From NCBI RefSeq assembly GCF_021290985.1, contig NZ_JAJOYU010000006.1, positions 1-64,000 on the forward strand: a stretch of 64,000 nucleotides of DNA, read 5' to 3'. Made by a program: the position numbers and the translations under genes. Below, one piece after another: positions 8,807-19,531 of this stretch (position 1 is the stretch's first letter; each line of letters opens with the position of its first letter). The stretch comes from Rheinheimera soli (GTDB lineage Bacteria > Pseudomonadota > Gammaproteobacteria > Enterobacterales > Alteromonadaceae). The notes below the pieces were generated by a model, which worked only from the letters and a program-made list of their open reading frames with translations, did no database searches and had not been told where the DNA came from.

Positions 8807-9937
8807 TTGACTAAGTCCGCCCTGCTCGTACTGGAAGACGGCACCGTATTTCGCGGTACAGCCATTGGCGCTGAAGGTATTTCTGTTGGAGAGGTGGTAT
8901 TTAATACCTCGATGACCGGGTATCAGGAAATCCTCACGGATCCTTCCTATGCTGAACAAATCGTCACTCTGACATATCCTCATATTGGAAATACCGGCAC
9001 AAACGATGAAGATGAGGAATCCGATCAAATCTGGGCCAAGGGCCTGATTATCCGTGACCTTCCTTTGTTAGCCAGTAATTTCCGTAATCAAGCCTCTCTT
9101 AGTCACTATCTTAGCTCCCGTAATATTTTAGGCATCGCCGATATAGATACCCGTAAGTTAACTCGTATTTTGCGTGAAAAAGGCGCACAAAACGGCTGCT
9201 TAATGGCTGGTGATAACTTAGACGAAAACAAAGCTTTAGAACTGGCTCGTGCTTTCCCTGGTTTGTCTGGCATGGACTTAGCTAAAGAAGTTTCAGTGAA
9301 AGAGCCGTATCAATGGACTGAAGGCAGCTGGACTTTAGGTCAGGGCTTTGCCAAACCAGATAATTCAGCCTTTCATGTAGTTGCCTACGATTTTGGTGTG
9401 AAACGTAATATTTTACGTATGTTGGCTGACCGCGGTTGTCGTTTAACTGTAGTTCCGGCTCAAACTCCTGCTGAAGAAGTGCTGGCACTGAACCCTGACG
9501 GTATTTTCTTATCCAATGGTCCTGGTGATCCGGCTCCTTGTGATTACGCTATTAAAGCCATCGAAACTTTCCTGACCACTGATATTCCTGTGTTTGGTAT
9601 TTGTTTAGGTCACCAGTTATTGGCGTTAGCCAGCGGTGCCAAGACGATCAAAATGACTGTGGGTCACCATGGTGGTAACCATCCAGTGAAAAATCTGGAT
9701 ACAAACAAGGTGTTAATCACAGCACAGAACCACGGTTTTGCTGTCGAAGAAGCCACATTACCTGCTAATTTACGTGCGACTCACAAGTCGTTGTTTGATG
9801 GTACTTTGCAGGGCATTCACCGCACCGATAAACCAGCGTTCAGCTTCCAGGGCCACCCTGAAGCCAGTCCTGGTCCACACGAAGCCAGTGAATTGTTTGA
9901 CCACTTTATCGAATTGATGCAACAGCGTCAGGCTTAA
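8807..9937 (+). CDS. carA: Carbamoyl-phosphate synthase small subunit CarA
   Basis: CarA hydrolyses glutamine and passes ammonia to CarB for carbamoyl phosphate, the shared precursor of arginine and pyrimidines. The TTG at 8807 is chosen because GGAGGT lies directly upstream and because the resulting start ([13 protein letters not shown]) aligns with the N terminus of E. coli CarA. An upstream ATG at 8714 would add 31 unrelated residues through the leader hairpins. The product is 376 residues. The C-terminal class I amidotransferase domain shows the nucleophile Cys in GICLGHQ (about residue 263) and the His/Glu pair in [11 protein letters not shown]. It is first in carA-carB-greA. Confidence 0.97.
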   Translation: MTKSALLVLEDGTVFRGTAIGAEGISVGEVVFNTSMTGYQEILTDPSYAEQIVTLTYPHIGNTGTNDEDEESDQIWAKGLIIRDLPLLASNFRNQASLSHYLSSRNILGIADIDTRKLTRILREKGAQNGCLMAGDNLDENKALELARAFPGLSGMDLAKEVSVKEPYQWTEGSWTLGQGFAKPDNSAFHVVAYDFGVKRNILRMLADRGCRLTVVPAQTPAEEVLALNPDGIFLSNGPGDPAPCDYAIKAIETFLTTDIPVFGICLGHQLLALASGAKTIKMTVGHHGGNHPVKNLDTNKVLITAQNHGFAVEEATLPANLRATHKSLFDGTLQGIHRTDKPAFSFQGHPEASPGPHEASELFDHFIELMQQRQA

Positions 9938-9968
9938 TTGGTAAGAATCAGAGAGACAGAGAATAGCT

Positions 9969-12900
9969 ATGCCAAAACGTACCGATCTTAAAAGTATTCT
10001 TATCCTCGGCGCCGGTCCTATTGTGATTGGTCAGGCTTGTGAGTTCGATTATTCAGGTGCTCAAGCCTGTAAAGCATTAAAAGAAGAGGGTTACCGCGTC
10101 ATTCTGGTGAACTCTAACCCTGCCACTATCATGACAGACCCGGAAATGGCCGATGCGACCTACATCGAACCTATTCACTGGCAAGTGGTAGAAAAAATCA
10201 TTGAAAAAGAACGTCCATGTGCGGTGTTACCGACTATGGGCGGTCAGACGGCATTAAACTGTGCGCTGGATTTAGAGCGTCATGGCGTGCTGGCAAAATA
10301 CAATGTCGAAATGATTGGCGCTACAGCCGATGCCATCGACAAAGCAGAAGACCGTGGCCGTTTCGATAAAGCCATGCGCTCTATCGGCCTGTCTTGCCCA
10401 CGTGCTGGTTTTGCCCATTCTATGGAAGAAGCCTATGGCGTGCTGGAAACTATTGGTTTCCCTTGCATCATCCGTCCATCTTTCACTATGGGTGGTTCTG
10501 GTGGCGGTATTGCTTACAACCGCGAAGAATTTGAAGAAATTTGTACCCGTGGTCTGGATTTATCGCCAACGAAAGAGTTGCTGATTGATGAATCGCTGAT
10601 CGGCTGGAAAGAATACGAGATGGAAGTGGTTCGTGATAAAAACGACAACTGCATCATAGTGTGTTCTATCGAAAACTTTGACCCTATGGGTGTGCACACA
10701 GGTGACTCGATCACAGTAGCCCCAGCTCAGACCTTAACGGATAAAGAATACCAAATCATGCGTAACGCCTCTTTGGCTGTATTGCGTGAAATTGGTGTGG
10801 AAACCGGTGGTTCAAACGTCCAGTTTGGTATCAATCCTGAAGATGGCCGTATGGTCATCATCGAGATGAACCCTCGTGTATCGCGCTCTTCAGCTTTGGC
10901 GTCTAAAGCAACAGGTTTCCCAATTGCTAAAGTGGCAGCTAAGCTGGCTTGTGGTTATACGCTGGATGAACTGGCCAACGATATCACAGGCGGTAAAACA
11001 CCAGCTTCGTTTGAGCCAAGCATCGACTACGTTGTGACTAAAGTGCCACGTTTTAACTTTGAAAAATTTGCTGGTGCTAATGATCGTTTAACTACACAGA
11101 TGAAGTCTGTTGGTGAAGTAATGGCGATTGGCCGTAACCAGCAAGAGTCTCTGCAAAAAGCCTTACGTGGTCTGGAAATTGGTGTTTGTGGTTTAGACCC
11201 AATCATTGATATTCATGCACCAGAAGCCAAAGAAAAAATTATCCGTGAACTGCGTGAACCTGGTTCACACCGTATTTGGTACATAGCCGATGCCTTCCGT
11301 TTGGGCATGAGCATGGATGAAATCTACGCGTTGACCAAAATCGATCACTGGTTTCTGGTTCAGATTGAAGATTTACTGAAAGAAGAAACTGCAGTAAAAG
11401 CTGCTGGTTTTGCCGGTTTAGATGAAAGCCGCTTAAAAGTATTAAAACGTAAAGGTTTTGCCGACCAACGTCTGGCTGACTTATTAGGTGTAGCGGAAAG
11501 CGAAGTGCGTAAAAAGCGTCACAGCTTTGGTTTGCACCCGGTGTATAAACGTGTCGATACCTGTGCTGCTGAATTTTCATCAGACACGGCCTACATGTAC
11601 AGCACGTATGATGAAGAATGTGAAGCTGCACCAACTAATCGTGACAAGATTATGATTATTGGTGGTGGTCCAAACCGCATCGGTCAAGGCATAGAATTTG
11701 ACTACTGCTGTGTACACGCTGCTCTGGCCTTACGTGAAGACGGTTACGAGACCATTATGGTCAACTGTAACCCTGAAACCGTATCGACCGACTACGACAC
11801 TTCAGATCGTTTGTACTTTGAATCTATTACCCTGGAAGACGTACTGGAAATCGTGCTTAAAGAACAGCCTAAAGGCGTTATTGTTCAATACGGCGGTCAG
11901 ACTCCATTAAAATTAGCCCGTGCTTTAGAAGCGAATGGAGTGCCAATTATTGGTACTTCTCCAGATGCGATTGACCGCGCTGAAGACCGTGAGCGTTTCC
12001 AGCAGGCGGTAGAACGTTTAGGTTTAAAACAACCACAAAACGCGACTGTCACCAGTCTGGAAGAAGCTATTGCCAAAGCTCCAAGCATTGGCTACCCAAT
12101 GGTAGTACGTCCATCTTATGTATTAGGTGGCCGCGCTATGGAAATCGTCTATGACGATATCGACTTACGTCGTTATATGACCGAAGCGGTCAGCGTATCG
12201 AATGATTCTCCTGTACTGCTGGATCGTTTCCTTGATGACGCCATCGAAGTGGATATCGACGCCATTTGTGACGGCAAAGAAGTCATCATCGGCGGCATTA
12301 TGGAACACATTGAACAAGCCGGTGTGCACTCAGGCGATTCAGCCTGTTCTTTACCGCCGCACAGCTTATCTGTTGATGTGCAGGACAGAATGCGCGAGCA
12401 GGTTAAAAAGCTGGCACTGGAGTTGGGTGTAGTCGGCTTAATGAACACTCAGTTCGCTGTCAAAGATAACGAAATTTATCTGATTGAAGTGAATCCTCGT
12501 GCTGCCCGTACTGTGCCTTTTGTATCAAAAGCTACAGGTATGGCAGTGGCTAAAGTCGGCGCCCGTTGTATGGCAGGCCAGTCTTTAGCATCGCAAGGTA
12601 TTACTAAAGAAATTATTCCACCTTATTTCTCAGTGAAAGAAGTGGTGATCCCGTTTAACAAATTCCCTGGTGTGGATCCAATCCTCGGCCCTGAAATGCG
12701 CTCAACAGGCGAAGTGATGGGCGTGGGTGATACCTTCGCTGAAGCTTTTGCTAAAGCAGAGTTAGGTGCAGGCACTGTGATCCCTACAGGTGGTCGTGCT
12801 TTACTTTCAGTGCGTGACAGCGATAAAGTGCGCGTTGTTGAACTAGCCAGAACTATGGTTGAGCTTGGTTTCGAGCTGGATGCCACTGGTGGTACTGCCA

Positions 12901-13190
12901 AAGCTTTAGAAGCAGCAGGCATTGAATGCCGTACTGTCAGTAAAGTCTTTGAAGGCCGCCCGCATATTCTGGACCGGATCAAAAACGGTGAATACAGCTA
13001 TATTGTCAACACTACTGAAGGTCGTCAGGCGATTGAAGACTCTAAAGTGTTACGACGTGGCGCGCTGCAACATAAAGCCAACTACACCACAACTTTAAAT
13101 GCAGCTTTTGCAACCTGTAAAGCTAACGCAGCAAATGCTTTTGCTACAGTTGCATCAGTGCAGGAACTACATAAGAGAGTATACGGATGA
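9969..13190 (+). CDS. carB: Carbamoyl-phosphate synthase large subunit CarB
   Basis: CarB makes carbamoyl phosphate from bicarbonate, ammonia and two ATP. The 1073 residues match the E. coli size and show the internal duplication of the family. One ATP-grasp half follows [20 protein letters not shown] (residues 9-28). The second half opens with [19 protein letters not shown] near residue 558. An MGS-like allosteric domain forms the last 130 or so residues. It starts 31 bases after carA with an AGAGA ribosome site, and its stop overlaps the greA start by ATGA, so the three genes are translationally linked. Confidence 0.99.
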   Translation: MPKRTDLKSILILGAGPIVIGQACEFDYSGAQACKALKEEGYRVILVNSNPATIMTDPEMADATYIEPIHWQVVEKIIEKERPCAVLPTMGGQTALNCALDLERHGVLAKYNVEMIGATADAIDKAEDRGRFDKAMRSIGLSCPRAGFAHSMEEAYGVLETIGFPCIIRPSFTMGGSGGGIAYNREEFEEICTRGLDLSPTKELLIDESLIGWKEYEMEVVRDKNDNCIIVCSIENFDPMGVHTGDSITVAPAQTLTDKEYQIMRNASLAVLREIGVETGGSNVQFGINPEDGRMVIIEMNPRVSRSSALASKATGFPIAKVAAKLACGYTLDELANDITGGKTPASFEPSIDYVVTKVPRFNFEKFAGANDRLTTQMKSVGEVMAIGRNQQESLQKALRGLEIGVCGLDPIIDIHAPEAKEKIIRELREPGSHRIWYIADAFRLGMSMDEIYALTKIDHWFLVQIEDLLKEETAVKAAGFAGLDESRLKVLKRKGFADQRLADLLGVAESEVRKKRHSFGLHPVYKRVDTCAAEFSSDTAYMYSTYDEECEAAPTNRDKIMIIGGGPNRIGQGIEFDYCCVHAALALREDGYETIMVNCNPETVSTDYDTSDRLYFESITLEDVLEIVLKEQPKGVIVQYGGQTPLKLARALEANGVPIIGTSPDAIDRAEDRERFQQAVERLGLKQPQNATVTSLEEAIAKAPSIGYPMVVRPSYVLGGRAMEIVYDDIDLRRYMTEAVSVSNDSPVLLDRFLDDAIEVDIDAICDGKEVIIGGIMEHIEQAGVHSGDSACSLPPHSLSVDVQDRMREQVKKLALELGVVGLMNTQFAVKDNEIYLIEVNPRAARTVPFVSKATGMAVAKVGARCMAGQSLASQGITKEIIPPYFSVKEVVIPFNKFPGVDPILGPEMRSTGEVMGVGDTFAEAFAKAELGAGTVIPTGGRALLSVRDSDKVRVVELARTMVELGFELDATGGTAKALEAAGIECRTVSKVFEGRPHILDRIKNGEYSYIVNTTEGRQAIEDSKVLRRGALQHKANYTTTLNAAFATCKANAANAFATVASVQELHKRVYG

Positions 13191-13663
13191 GTCAGATCCC
13201 TATGACTGTTCAAGGTGCTCAGCGCTTGCGGGACGAACTGCAAGAGCTGAAAACCGTGAAACGTCCGGCTATCGTTACAGCTATTGCTGAAGCGCGTGCC
13301 CATGGTGATTTAAAAGAGAATGCGGAATACCACGCAGCCCGCGAACAACAGGGTTTTTGTGAAGGCCGCATTCAGGATATCGAAGCCAAGTTGTCCAATG
13401 CACAGATCATCGATATCACTAAAATGCCAAATAACGGAAAAGTGATTTTTGGTGCCACTGTAACCATTCTGAACCTGGATACGGAAGAAGAAGTCACCTA
13501 CCGTATTGTTGGTGATGATGAAGCGGATATTAAAAACTTCAGGATTTCGGTGAATTCACCTATAGCCCGCGGTTTAATTGGTAAAACAGAAGAAGACGTG
13601 GTCACCATCAATACTCCAGCTGGTATGGTGGAGTTTGAGATCACCCAGGTGCAGTATTTATAA
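13187..13663 (+). CDS. greA: Transcript cleavage factor GreA
   Basis: GreA rescues backtracked RNA polymerase by stimulating cleavage of the nascent RNA 3' end. The 158-residue protein has the N-terminal coiled-coil (residues 8-75) with the tip motif [16 protein letters not shown] that carries the acidic residues acting in the polymerase channel. A C-terminal FKBP-like domain follows. It begins inside the carB stop codon (ATGA overlap) and ends at a strong terminator, making it the last gene of the carAB operon. Confidence 0.98.
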   Translation: MSQIPMTVQGAQRLRDELQELKTVKRPAIVTAIAEARAHGDLKENAEYHAAREQQGFCEGRIQDIEAKLSNAQIIDITKMPNNGKVIFGATVTILNLDTEEEVTYRIVGDDEADIKNFRISVNSPIARGLIGKTEEDVVTINTPAGMVEFEITQVQYL

Positions 13664-13677
13664 ACTGGACCAGTGTT

Positions 13678-13703
13678 AAAAAGGCGGCTTAGGCCGCCTT
13701 TTT
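13678..13703 (+). terminator. Rho-independent terminator of carA-carB-greA
   Basis: AAAAAGGCGGC (13678-13688), loop TTAG and GCCGCCTTTTT (13693-13703) form a perfect 11-bp stem ending in a T run. Confidence 0.93.
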
Positions 13704-13744
13704 ACTCTAAATTACTCAGAGCACACAGGTAGCAGAGCACAGAT

Positions 13745-14155
13745 ATGCAAAGAGGTCAGGCAAAAGCTTATCAGCTTCAACTGATGGACCAAGTACTTTG
13801 GGTTCAGGTTTTTGGTGTGTCTAGCTTACTGGGTACTGAAGAGTACATCCGGGATTTCCGCGCTTTGGTGGCTCCAATAGTATCAACACCTTGGGCTGTG
13901 GTATTGGATATCAGGCAGTGGCAAGCCAGTCCGGCCCAGTCGTTGGATTTGCTAAGACAGAACTCTGTGTGGGCTTTTGCGCACAATTTGCATCATGTGG
14001 AATTGTTGCTACCAGCGGATGAAATGCTCACCTGGCAGTATTTAAAAGCGACTGAAGTGGAAAAACCTGAGTACCTGACACGGCATATTGCAGAGGATGA
14101 AGAGTCGGCCCGCATGTTTTTGCAGGCCGCAGGTTACTTAAAAGGCGCTGATTAG
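13745..14155 (+). CDS. Uncharacterised 136-residue protein
   Basis: I do not recognise this protein. It has no signal peptide or membrane segment. The alternation of short hydrophobic strands and helices, with a central VVLDIRQWQ strand, vaguely recalls STAS/SpoIIAA-like folds, but no diagnostic residue supports that. It starts just after the greA terminator with AGAGCACAG upstream. It ends convergently with yhbY, and the two stop codons overlap by four bases. Codon use looks like its neighbours, and it is a plausible real gene by length and context. Confidence 0.7.
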   Translation: MQRGQAKAYQLQLMDQVLWVQVFGVSSLLGTEEYIRDFRALVAPIVSTPWAVVLDIRQWQASPAQSLDLLRQNSVWAFAHNLHHVELLLPADEMLTWQYLKATEVEKPEYLTRHIAEDEESARMFLQAAGYLKGAD

Positions 14156-14448
14156 CCCTTTGGAATATGTAACTTTTTCTCTTTGGCAGCGCGGTAGATC
14201 ACCAGAATATGGCCAATCACCTGCACTTTTTGTGCTTTGGCTTCGCGCACTATAGCGTCCATAATCGCGACTTTTTCTTCGCGATCGATGCTTGGAACTT
14301 TAACTTTGATCAGTTCATGGTGCTCTAACGCCAAATCAATTTCGGCCATCACACCTTCAGTTAATCCGTTGCCACCCAGCAGAATGGTTGGCTTTAACTC
14401 GTGTGCTTTGGCTTTTAAAAACTGTTTTTGTTTATTACTAAGGTTCAT
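14152..14448 (-). CDS. yhbY: Ribosome assembly RNA-binding protein YhbY
   Basis: YhbY is a 98-residue CRS1-YhbY (CRM) domain protein that binds pre-50S ribosomal particles. The family motif appears as ILLGGNGLTEGV (about residues 22-33), a GxxG-type RNA-binding loop. The basic N terminus (NKQKQFLKAKAHELKP) is also typical. It is divergent from rlmE, as in E. coli. Its stop codon overlaps that of the unknown gene on the other strand. Confidence 0.95.
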   Translation of the reverse strand: MNLSNKQKQFLKAKAHELKPTILLGGNGLTEGVMAEIDLALEHHELIKVKVPSIDREEKVAIMDAIVREAKAQKVQVIGHILVIYRAAKEKKLHIPKG

Positions 14449-14532
14449 ATGTGTAGATTTTCCGTGTTGGAAAGCTTGAAATTACACTATTGTACCGCCA
14501 TCTTGCTATGAAGACTATTTAAGAGTACTCAG

Positions 14533-15162
14533 ATGACAAAGAAAAAACGTTCCGGCAGCTCGTCTCGCTGGTTACAGGAACACGTAAGCGACCCTTTTGT
14601 GCAAAAAGCGCAAAAATTAGGGCTACGATCCAGAGCTGCTTTTAAGCTGGATGAAATTCAGGACAAAGATAAACTGATCAAAACCGGCATGACGGTCGTA
14701 GATCTTGGTTCAGCACCAGGCAGTTGGTCGGCCCGTGCCGCTGAATTGGTAGGGCAGGCAGGTTGCGTAGTGGCTTGTGATATTTTACCAATGGACCCTT
14801 TAGCTGGCGTTGCCTTTTTACAAGGTGATTTTCGTGAAGAGGCCGTGCTAAATGCGTTGTTAGAGCGTATTGGTGGCCGCAATGTGGATGTTGTATTGTC
14901 CGATATGGCCCCCAATATGAGTGGTAACAGCACAGTGGATCAGTCCCGAAGTATGTATCTGGTCGAACTGGCACTGGAAATGTGTAACAACGTATTGAAG
15001 AAAAATGGCAGTTTTGTGGTCAAAGTATTTCATGGCGAAGGCTTTGAACCCTTTGTACAGCAGGTTCGCAGTGTATTCACCACGGTACGAATTCGTAAGC
15101 CAGATTCGTCCCGGGCACGATCCAGTGAGACATATATCGTAGCGACAGGCTTTAAAGTCTAG
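14533..15162 (+). CDS. rlmE: 23S rRNA (uridine-2552) 2'-O-methyltransferase RlmE
   Basis: RlmE (RrmJ/FtsJ) methylates U2552 in the A loop of 23S rRNA and is heat-shock induced in E. coli. The 209 residues match the known 209-residue protein. The SAM-binding motif [10 protein letters not shown] lies near residues 58-67. The K-D-K-E catalytic set is present: Lys in the AAFKLDEI region, Asp in [10 protein letters not shown], Lys in [10 protein letters not shown], and Glu in SSETYIVA. It sits just upstream of ftsH as in many gammaproteobacteria, about 70 bases away. Confidence 0.97.
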   Translation: MTKKKRSGSSSRWLQEHVSDPFVQKAQKLGLRSRAAFKLDEIQDKDKLIKTGMTVVDLGSAPGSWSARAAELVGQAGCVVACDILPMDPLAGVAFLQGDFREEAVLNALLERIGGRNVDVVLSDMAPNMSGNSTVDQSRSMYLVELALEMCNNVLKKNGSFVVKVFHGEGFEPFVQQVRSVFTTVRIRKPDSSRARSSETYIVATGFKV

Positions 15163-15186
15163 TAAAGTAGCGGTAGGTTCATTTTA

Positions 15187-15219
15187 TCGTAACCGTTTTT
15201 TCGTAACTGTTTTCGTAAC
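15187..15219 (+). repeat. Triple TCGTAAC repeat upstream of ftsH
   Basis: TCGTAAC occurs at 15187-15193, 15201-15207 and 15213-15219, each followed by a T-rich stretch or the ribosome site. The spacing is 14 then 12 bases. The array lies directly before the ftsH GAGAGG ribosome site. The function is unknown; slippage or a protein site are both possible. Confidence 0.5.
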
Positions 15220-15234
15220 TGAGAGGTTCTCACC

Positions 15235-17154
15235 TTGAGTGACATGGCAAAAAATCTCATCGTATGGCTGGTTATCGCCGTTGTATTGATGTCGGTATTT
15301 AATAGTTTTGGTCCTGCTGACAAAGCAGATAAGCAAATGAGTTATACCCAGTTTCTGAAAGAAGCCAGTCAGGGCCAGATCCGTGAGGTGAAGGAACAGA
15401 AAGGCGTTATCACTGGTATAAAACGTTCAGGCGAGCGTTTCGAGACTGTGATCCCAACTGGCTATGATCCGAAACTGATTGATGACATGTACAAAAATGA
15501 CATCACCTTTTCTGGCACTGCACCGGAAAGCCCAAGCATGCTGGGTCAGATTTTTATTTCCTGGTTCCCTATGCTGCTATTAATAGGTGTCTGGATTTTC
15601 TTTATGCGCCAGATGCAAGGCGGCGGTGGCAAGGGCGCTATGTCCTTTGGTAAGAGCCGTGCCCGTTTAATGGGTGAAGATCAAATAAAAACTACTTTTG
15701 CAGATGTTGCTGGTTGTGACGAAGCGAAAGAAGAAGTAACTGAGCTGGTGGATTATTTAAAAGACCCATCACGTTTCCAGAAGCTTGGCGGTAAAATTCC
15801 AAAAGGTATTTTGATGGTCGGCCCACCAGGTACAGGTAAAACCCTGTTAGCCAAGGCGATTGCCGGTGAAGCTAAAGTACCGTTTTTTGCCATCTCAGGT
15901 TCTGACTTCGTTGAAATGTTTGTGGGTGTTGGTGCCAGCCGTGTGCGTGATATGTTTGAGCAGGCTAAAAAGGCCGCCCCTTGCATTATCTTTATCGATG
16001 AAATTGACGCCGTTGGCCGTCAGCGTGGTGCAGGTTTAGGTGGTGGTCACGACGAACGTGAGCAAACCTTAAACCAGATGCTGGTGGAAATGGATGGTTT
16101 TGATGGTAACGAAGGGATCATCATTATCGCCGCAACCAACAGACCAGACGTATTAGATGCAGCTTTATTAAGACCAGGTCGTTTCGACCGTCAGGTGGTG
16201 GTAGGTTTGCCTGATGTGCGCGGTCGTGAACAGATTCTTAAAGTGCATATGCGCAAAGTTCCGTTAGGCGACGATGTCAAAGCCAGCGTTATTGCTCGTG
16301 GTACTCCGGGATTCTCTGGTGCCGATTTAGCTAACCTGGTGAACGAAGCTGCATTGTTTGCTGCCCGTGGTAACAACCGTGTTGTTGGCATGGAAGAGTT
16401 TGAAAAAGCCAAAGATAAAATCATGATGGGTGCAGAGCGCCGTTCTATGGTGATGTCAGAAGCTGAAAAAGAGATGACTGCGTATCATGAAGCAGGACAC
16501 GCTATTGTGGGTTGTTTGGTGCCAGAGCATGACCCTGTGCACAAAGTCACCATCATTCCTCGTGGCCGTGCTTTAGGCGTCACTTTCTTCTTACCAGAAG
16601 CCGATGCTATCAGCATCAGTCGTCGCAAACTGGAAAGTAAAATTTCAGTGGCTTACGGTGGTCGTCTGGCTGAAGAATTGATTTACGGTACTGACTCCGT
16701 ATCAACAGGCGCTTCTCAGGACATCAAGTACGCTACATCTATCGCGCGTAACATGGTGACTCAGTGGGGCTTCTCGGACAAATTAGGTCCGCTGTTGTAT
16801 GCCGAAGAAGAAGGCGAAGTATTCCTGGGCCGCAGTATGGGCAAAGCGAAGAATATGTCTGATGAAACAGCCAGTATCATTGATTCTGAGATCAAAGCTA
16901 TTATCGATCGTAACTACAACAGAGCAAAAACTCTGATTGAAGAAAACATGGATATTTTGCATGCGATGAAAGAAGCACTGATGCTGTATGAAACTATTGA
17001 TTCCAGACAAATTGATGACCTGATGAATCGTCGTACTGTGCGTCAGCCAGAAAACTGGGAACCAAAGGACAAAAACAAAGGCTCCAACAGTGATGATACT
17101 AAGCCTGTTGATGCTGTTAGTCCGTCAGAGCCATCCACAGAAAACCCTCTGTAA
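15235..17154 (+). CDS. ftsH: ATP-dependent zinc metalloprotease FtsH
   Basis: FtsH is the membrane-anchored AAA+ protease that degrades sigma-32, LpxC and damaged membrane proteins. The 639 residues show two N-terminal membrane segments, Walker A GPPGTGKT, Walker B FIDEID, the second region of homology ([19 protein letters not shown]) and the zinc site HEAGH near residue 420. The TTG at 15235 has GAGAGG eight bases upstream; the alternative ATG at 15244, which gives the E. coli-like MAKNLI start, is 17 bases from it. Either start is possible. It follows rlmE and ends at a strong palindromic terminator. Confidence 0.98.
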   Translation: MSDMAKNLIVWLVIAVVLMSVFNSFGPADKADKQMSYTQFLKEASQGQIREVKEQKGVITGIKRSGERFETVIPTGYDPKLIDDMYKNDITFSGTAPESPSMLGQIFISWFPMLLLIGVWIFFMRQMQGGGGKGAMSFGKSRARLMGEDQIKTTFADVAGCDEAKEEVTELVDYLKDPSRFQKLGGKIPKGILMVGPPGTGKTLLAKAIAGEAKVPFFAISGSDFVEMFVGVGASRVRDMFEQAKKAAPCIIFIDEIDAVGRQRGAGLGGGHDEREQTLNQMLVEMDGFDGNEGIIIIAATNRPDVLDAALLRPGRFDRQVVVGLPDVRGREQILKVHMRKVPLGDDVKASVIARGTPGFSGADLANLVNEAALFAARGNNRVVGMEEFEKAKDKIMMGAERRSMVMSEAEKEMTAYHEAGHAIVGCLVPEHDPVHKVTIIPRGRALGVTFFLPEADAISISRRKLESKISVAYGGRLAEELIYGTDSVSTGASQDIKYATSIARNMVTQWGFSDKLGPLLYAEEEGEVFLGRSMGKAKNMSDETASIIDSEIKAIIDRNYNRAKTLIEENMDILHAMKEALMLYETIDSRQIDDLMNRRTVRQPENWEPKDKNKGSNSDDTKPVDAVSPSEPSTENPL

Positions 17155-17172
17155 AACTTTAGTTCTGATCAA

Positions 17173-17200
17173 ACAAACCCCGGGAATTCCCGGGGTTTGT
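17173..17200 (+). terminator. Palindromic terminator after ftsH
   Basis: A perfect 28-bp palindrome has arms ACAAACCCCGGG and CCCGGGGTTTGT around AATT. It lies 18 bases after the ftsH stop. The T tail is short, but the GC-rich stem is strong. Confidence 0.8.
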
Positions 17201-17203
17201 GTT

Positions 17204-17265
17204 ATGTGCAGGATGTACGGTATGTCGCAACTGTCGGGAACGTTGTTGCGACGATGTGCAGGATG
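17204..17265 (+). repeat. Direct repeats framing a hairpin upstream of folP
   Basis: ATGTGCAGGATG occurs at 17204-17215 and again, identical, at 17254-17265. Between them GTCGCAAC (17224-17231) and GTTGCGAC (17245-17252) form a perfect 8-bp inverted repeat. The second direct repeat runs into the folP ribosome site (AAGGAG). It looks like a leader RNA structure or the scar of a small insertion. Confidence 0.55.
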
Positions 17266-17278
17266 AAGGAGTCTTTTT

Positions 17279-18121
17279 ATGTTGTTGCAGTTGCCCCGTC
17301 AGCGTCAGTTGGATTTATCCCGGCCAAAAGTGATGGGGATTTTAAATATCACGCCAGACTCATTTTCGGATGGTGGCCGTTTTATTGGTAAAGACGCGGC
17401 TATTGCACAAGCTCGTGCCATGCTTGCTGCTGGTGCTGCTATTTTGGATATTGGCGGTGAGTCGACCCGGCCTGGCGCACAAGAAGTGCCTTTACAACAA
17501 GAACTCGACAGAGTTTTGCCTGTGATTGAAGCCATCCGCTCTGAACTGGATTGTGTGATTTCTATCGATACCTGCAAATCACAGGTGATGAAAGAAGCTG
17601 TGGCTGCTGGTGCTGATTTAATTAATGATATTAAAGCTTTGTTAGACCCAGGTGCTATTGAAGTGGCTGCTGCTGCCAAAGTGCCGGTTTGCCTGATGCA
17701 TATGCAAGGGCAACCCAGAACTATGCAGCATTCCCCTCTGTATCAGGACGTGGTCAAAGAGGTCTGTGGTTTTTTAAAACAAAGGGCAGAAGTATGTATC
17801 GCTGCGGGTATCCCCAAAAGCCAGATTATTCTCGACCCGGGTTTTGGTTTTGGCAAAAGTTTGCAGCACAACTATCAGCTGTTAAGTCAGCTTTCAGAGT
17901 TACTGGCGTTAAATTACCCTCTGTTAGTTGGAATGTCGCGTAAGTCGATGATTGGTCAGTTATTGAACGTCCAATTGGATGATCGTTTGGCAGGCAGTTT
18001 GGCCTGTGCCACAATAGCTGTCATCAAAGGTGCCCGCATTATTCGTGTGCACGATGTTAAAGAAACTGTACAGGCCGTAGCTGTTGCTTCAGCCACCTTA
18101 TTTGGAGTAGAGCATGTCTAG
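17279..18121 (+). CDS. folP: Dihydropteroate synthase FolP
   Basis: FolP condenses p-aminobenzoate with dihydropterin pyrophosphate in folate synthesis and is the sulfonamide target. The 280 residues carry the two family signatures near the N terminus, [15 protein letters not shown] and [11 protein letters not shown]. The DPGFGFGKS loop and the late [11 protein letters not shown] segment complete the pterin-binding barrel. AAGGAG lies eight bases before the ATG. The 3' end overlaps glmM by 8 bases, the usual folP-glmM pairing. Confidence 0.98.
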   Translation: MLLQLPRQRQLDLSRPKVMGILNITPDSFSDGGRFIGKDAAIAQARAMLAAGAAILDIGGESTRPGAQEVPLQQELDRVLPVIEAIRSELDCVISIDTCKSQVMKEAVAAGADLINDIKALLDPGAIEVAAAAKVPVCLMHMQGQPRTMQHSPLYQDVVKEVCGFLKQRAEVCIAAGIPKSQIILDPGFGFGKSLQHNYQLLSQLSELLALNYPLLVGMSRKSMIGQLLNVQLDDRLAGSLACATIAVIKGARIIRVHDVKETVQAVAVASATLFGVEHV

Positions 18122-19448
18122 AAAGTATTTCGGCACTGATGGTGTGCGTGGCAAAGTAGGCGAGTTCCCTATCACGCCTGAATTTGCTATGAAGTTAGGT
18201 TGGGCCGCTGGTCGGGTGCTATCCCAGCGTGGTACCAAAAAAGTATTGATTGGTAAAGACACCCGTATTTCAGGATATTTATTAGAAACTGCATTAGAAG
18301 CTGGATTGGTAGCTGCTGGTGTAGATGTGCGTTTGTTAGGCCCTATGCCAACCCCTGCCGTGTCTTATCTGACCCGAACTTTCCGGGCTGAAGCTGGCAT
18401 TGTGATTAGTGCATCGCACAATCCTTATTACGATAACGGCATTAAGTTTTTCTCTGCCGACGGCACCAAGTTACCTGACGATGTCGAGCTGGCGATAGAA
18501 GAAGCTATGGAACAGCCTATGGTTTGTGAATCGTCAGAGCGTTTAGGTAAGGCGATGCGTATCGATGACGCCGCTGGTCGTTATATCGAATTCTGTAAAA
18601 GCCATATCCCAAATCATTTATCCCTCAATGGTTTAAAAGTAGTATTGGATTGCGCCCATGGTGCCACTTATCACATAGCTCCTAACGTATTCCGTGAGTT
18701 AGGCGCTGATGTTCAGGCTATAGGTGTTAGTCCCAATGGTTTAAATATTAACGACCACTGTGGAGCCACTCATACCGATCTGTTGCAACAAACAGTGGTT
18801 GAAACCGGAGCAGACTTAGGCATTGCCTACGACGGCGACGGCGATCGCGTAATGATGGTGGATCATACTGGCCGCGTCATTGATGGCGATGAAATTGTGT
18901 ATATCATTGCCCGCAATGCGCAAAAACTGAATAAGCTGCAGGGCGGAGTAGTGGGCACGCTGATGAGCAATATGGGATTAGAACTGGCTTTAGCCGAACT
19001 AAATATACCATTTGCCCGCTCTAACGTCGGCGACCGTTATGTAGTTGAAATGCTGGCGCAGAAAAACTGGCGTATTGGCGGTGAAAATTCTGGTCATGTA
19101 CTGAATTTAGACCACGCTGGCACAGGGGACGGTATTATCGCCTCTCTTCAGGTATTAACGGCCATGCTGGAAGCAAAGTTATCTCTGGCTGATTTGGCGC
19201 AGGGCATGACCAAGATGCCACAAGTGCTGGTGAACGTGAAGTTTGAAAAAGGCACAGCACCTTTAGAGAACTTGCACGTCAAGAAAGTGATACAGCAAGT
19301 TGAGCAGGATTTAAACGGTCAGGGCCGTGTTTTGATCCGAAAATCCGGGACTGAGCCATTAATTCGTGTAATGGTAGAAGGAAGGATACAAGACGAAGTA
19401 CAACAATACGCACAAAAAATAGCCGATGCCGTCAAGATCGCCAGCTAA
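18114..19448 (+). CDS. glmM: Phosphoglucosamine mutase GlmM
   Basis: GlmM converts glucosamine-6-phosphate to glucosamine-1-phosphate for UDP-GlcNAc, and hence for peptidoglycan and LPS. The 444 residues match E. coli. The phosphorylated Ser101 lies in ISASHNP, the Mg-binding loop is [11 protein letters not shown], the substrate loop is GGENSGHV, and the phosphate-binding site is [11 protein letters not shown]. It overlaps the end of folP by 8 bases and is followed by a hairpin terminator. Confidence 0.98.
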   Translation: MSRKYFGTDGVRGKVGEFPITPEFAMKLGWAAGRVLSQRGTKKVLIGKDTRISGYLLETALEAGLVAAGVDVRLLGPMPTPAVSYLTRTFRAEAGIVISASHNPYYDNGIKFFSADGTKLPDDVELAIEEAMEQPMVCESSERLGKAMRIDDAAGRYIEFCKSHIPNHLSLNGLKVVLDCAHGATYHIAPNVFRELGADVQAIGVSPNGLNINDHCGATHTDLLQQTVVETGADLGIAYDGDGDRVMMVDHTGRVIDGDEIVYIIARNAQKLNKLQGGVVGTLMSNMGLELALAELNIPFARSNVGDRYVVEMLAQKNWRIGGENSGHVLNLDHAGTGDGIIASLQVLTAMLEAKLSLADLAQGMTKMPQVLVNVKFEKGTAPLENLHVKKVIQQVEQDLNGQGRVLIRKSGTEPLIRVMVEGRIQDEVQQYAQKIADAVKIAS

Positions 19449-19480
19449 AAATTGCTAATTTAGCCATCAAGTCTTGTTTG

Positions 19481-19515
19481 AACGGGTGAGGTTAGTTACT
19501 ATCTCGCCCGTTTTA
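19481..19515 (+). terminator. Terminator between glmM and tpiA
   Basis: AACGGGTGAG (19481-19490) pairs with CTCGCCCGTT (19503-19512) with one G-U pair, followed by TTTTA counting the last two arm bases. It lies 17 bases upstream of the tpiA start, so it may attenuate rather than fully stop transcription. Confidence 0.75.
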
Positions 19516-19531
19516 ATACAGAGGCAACAAC

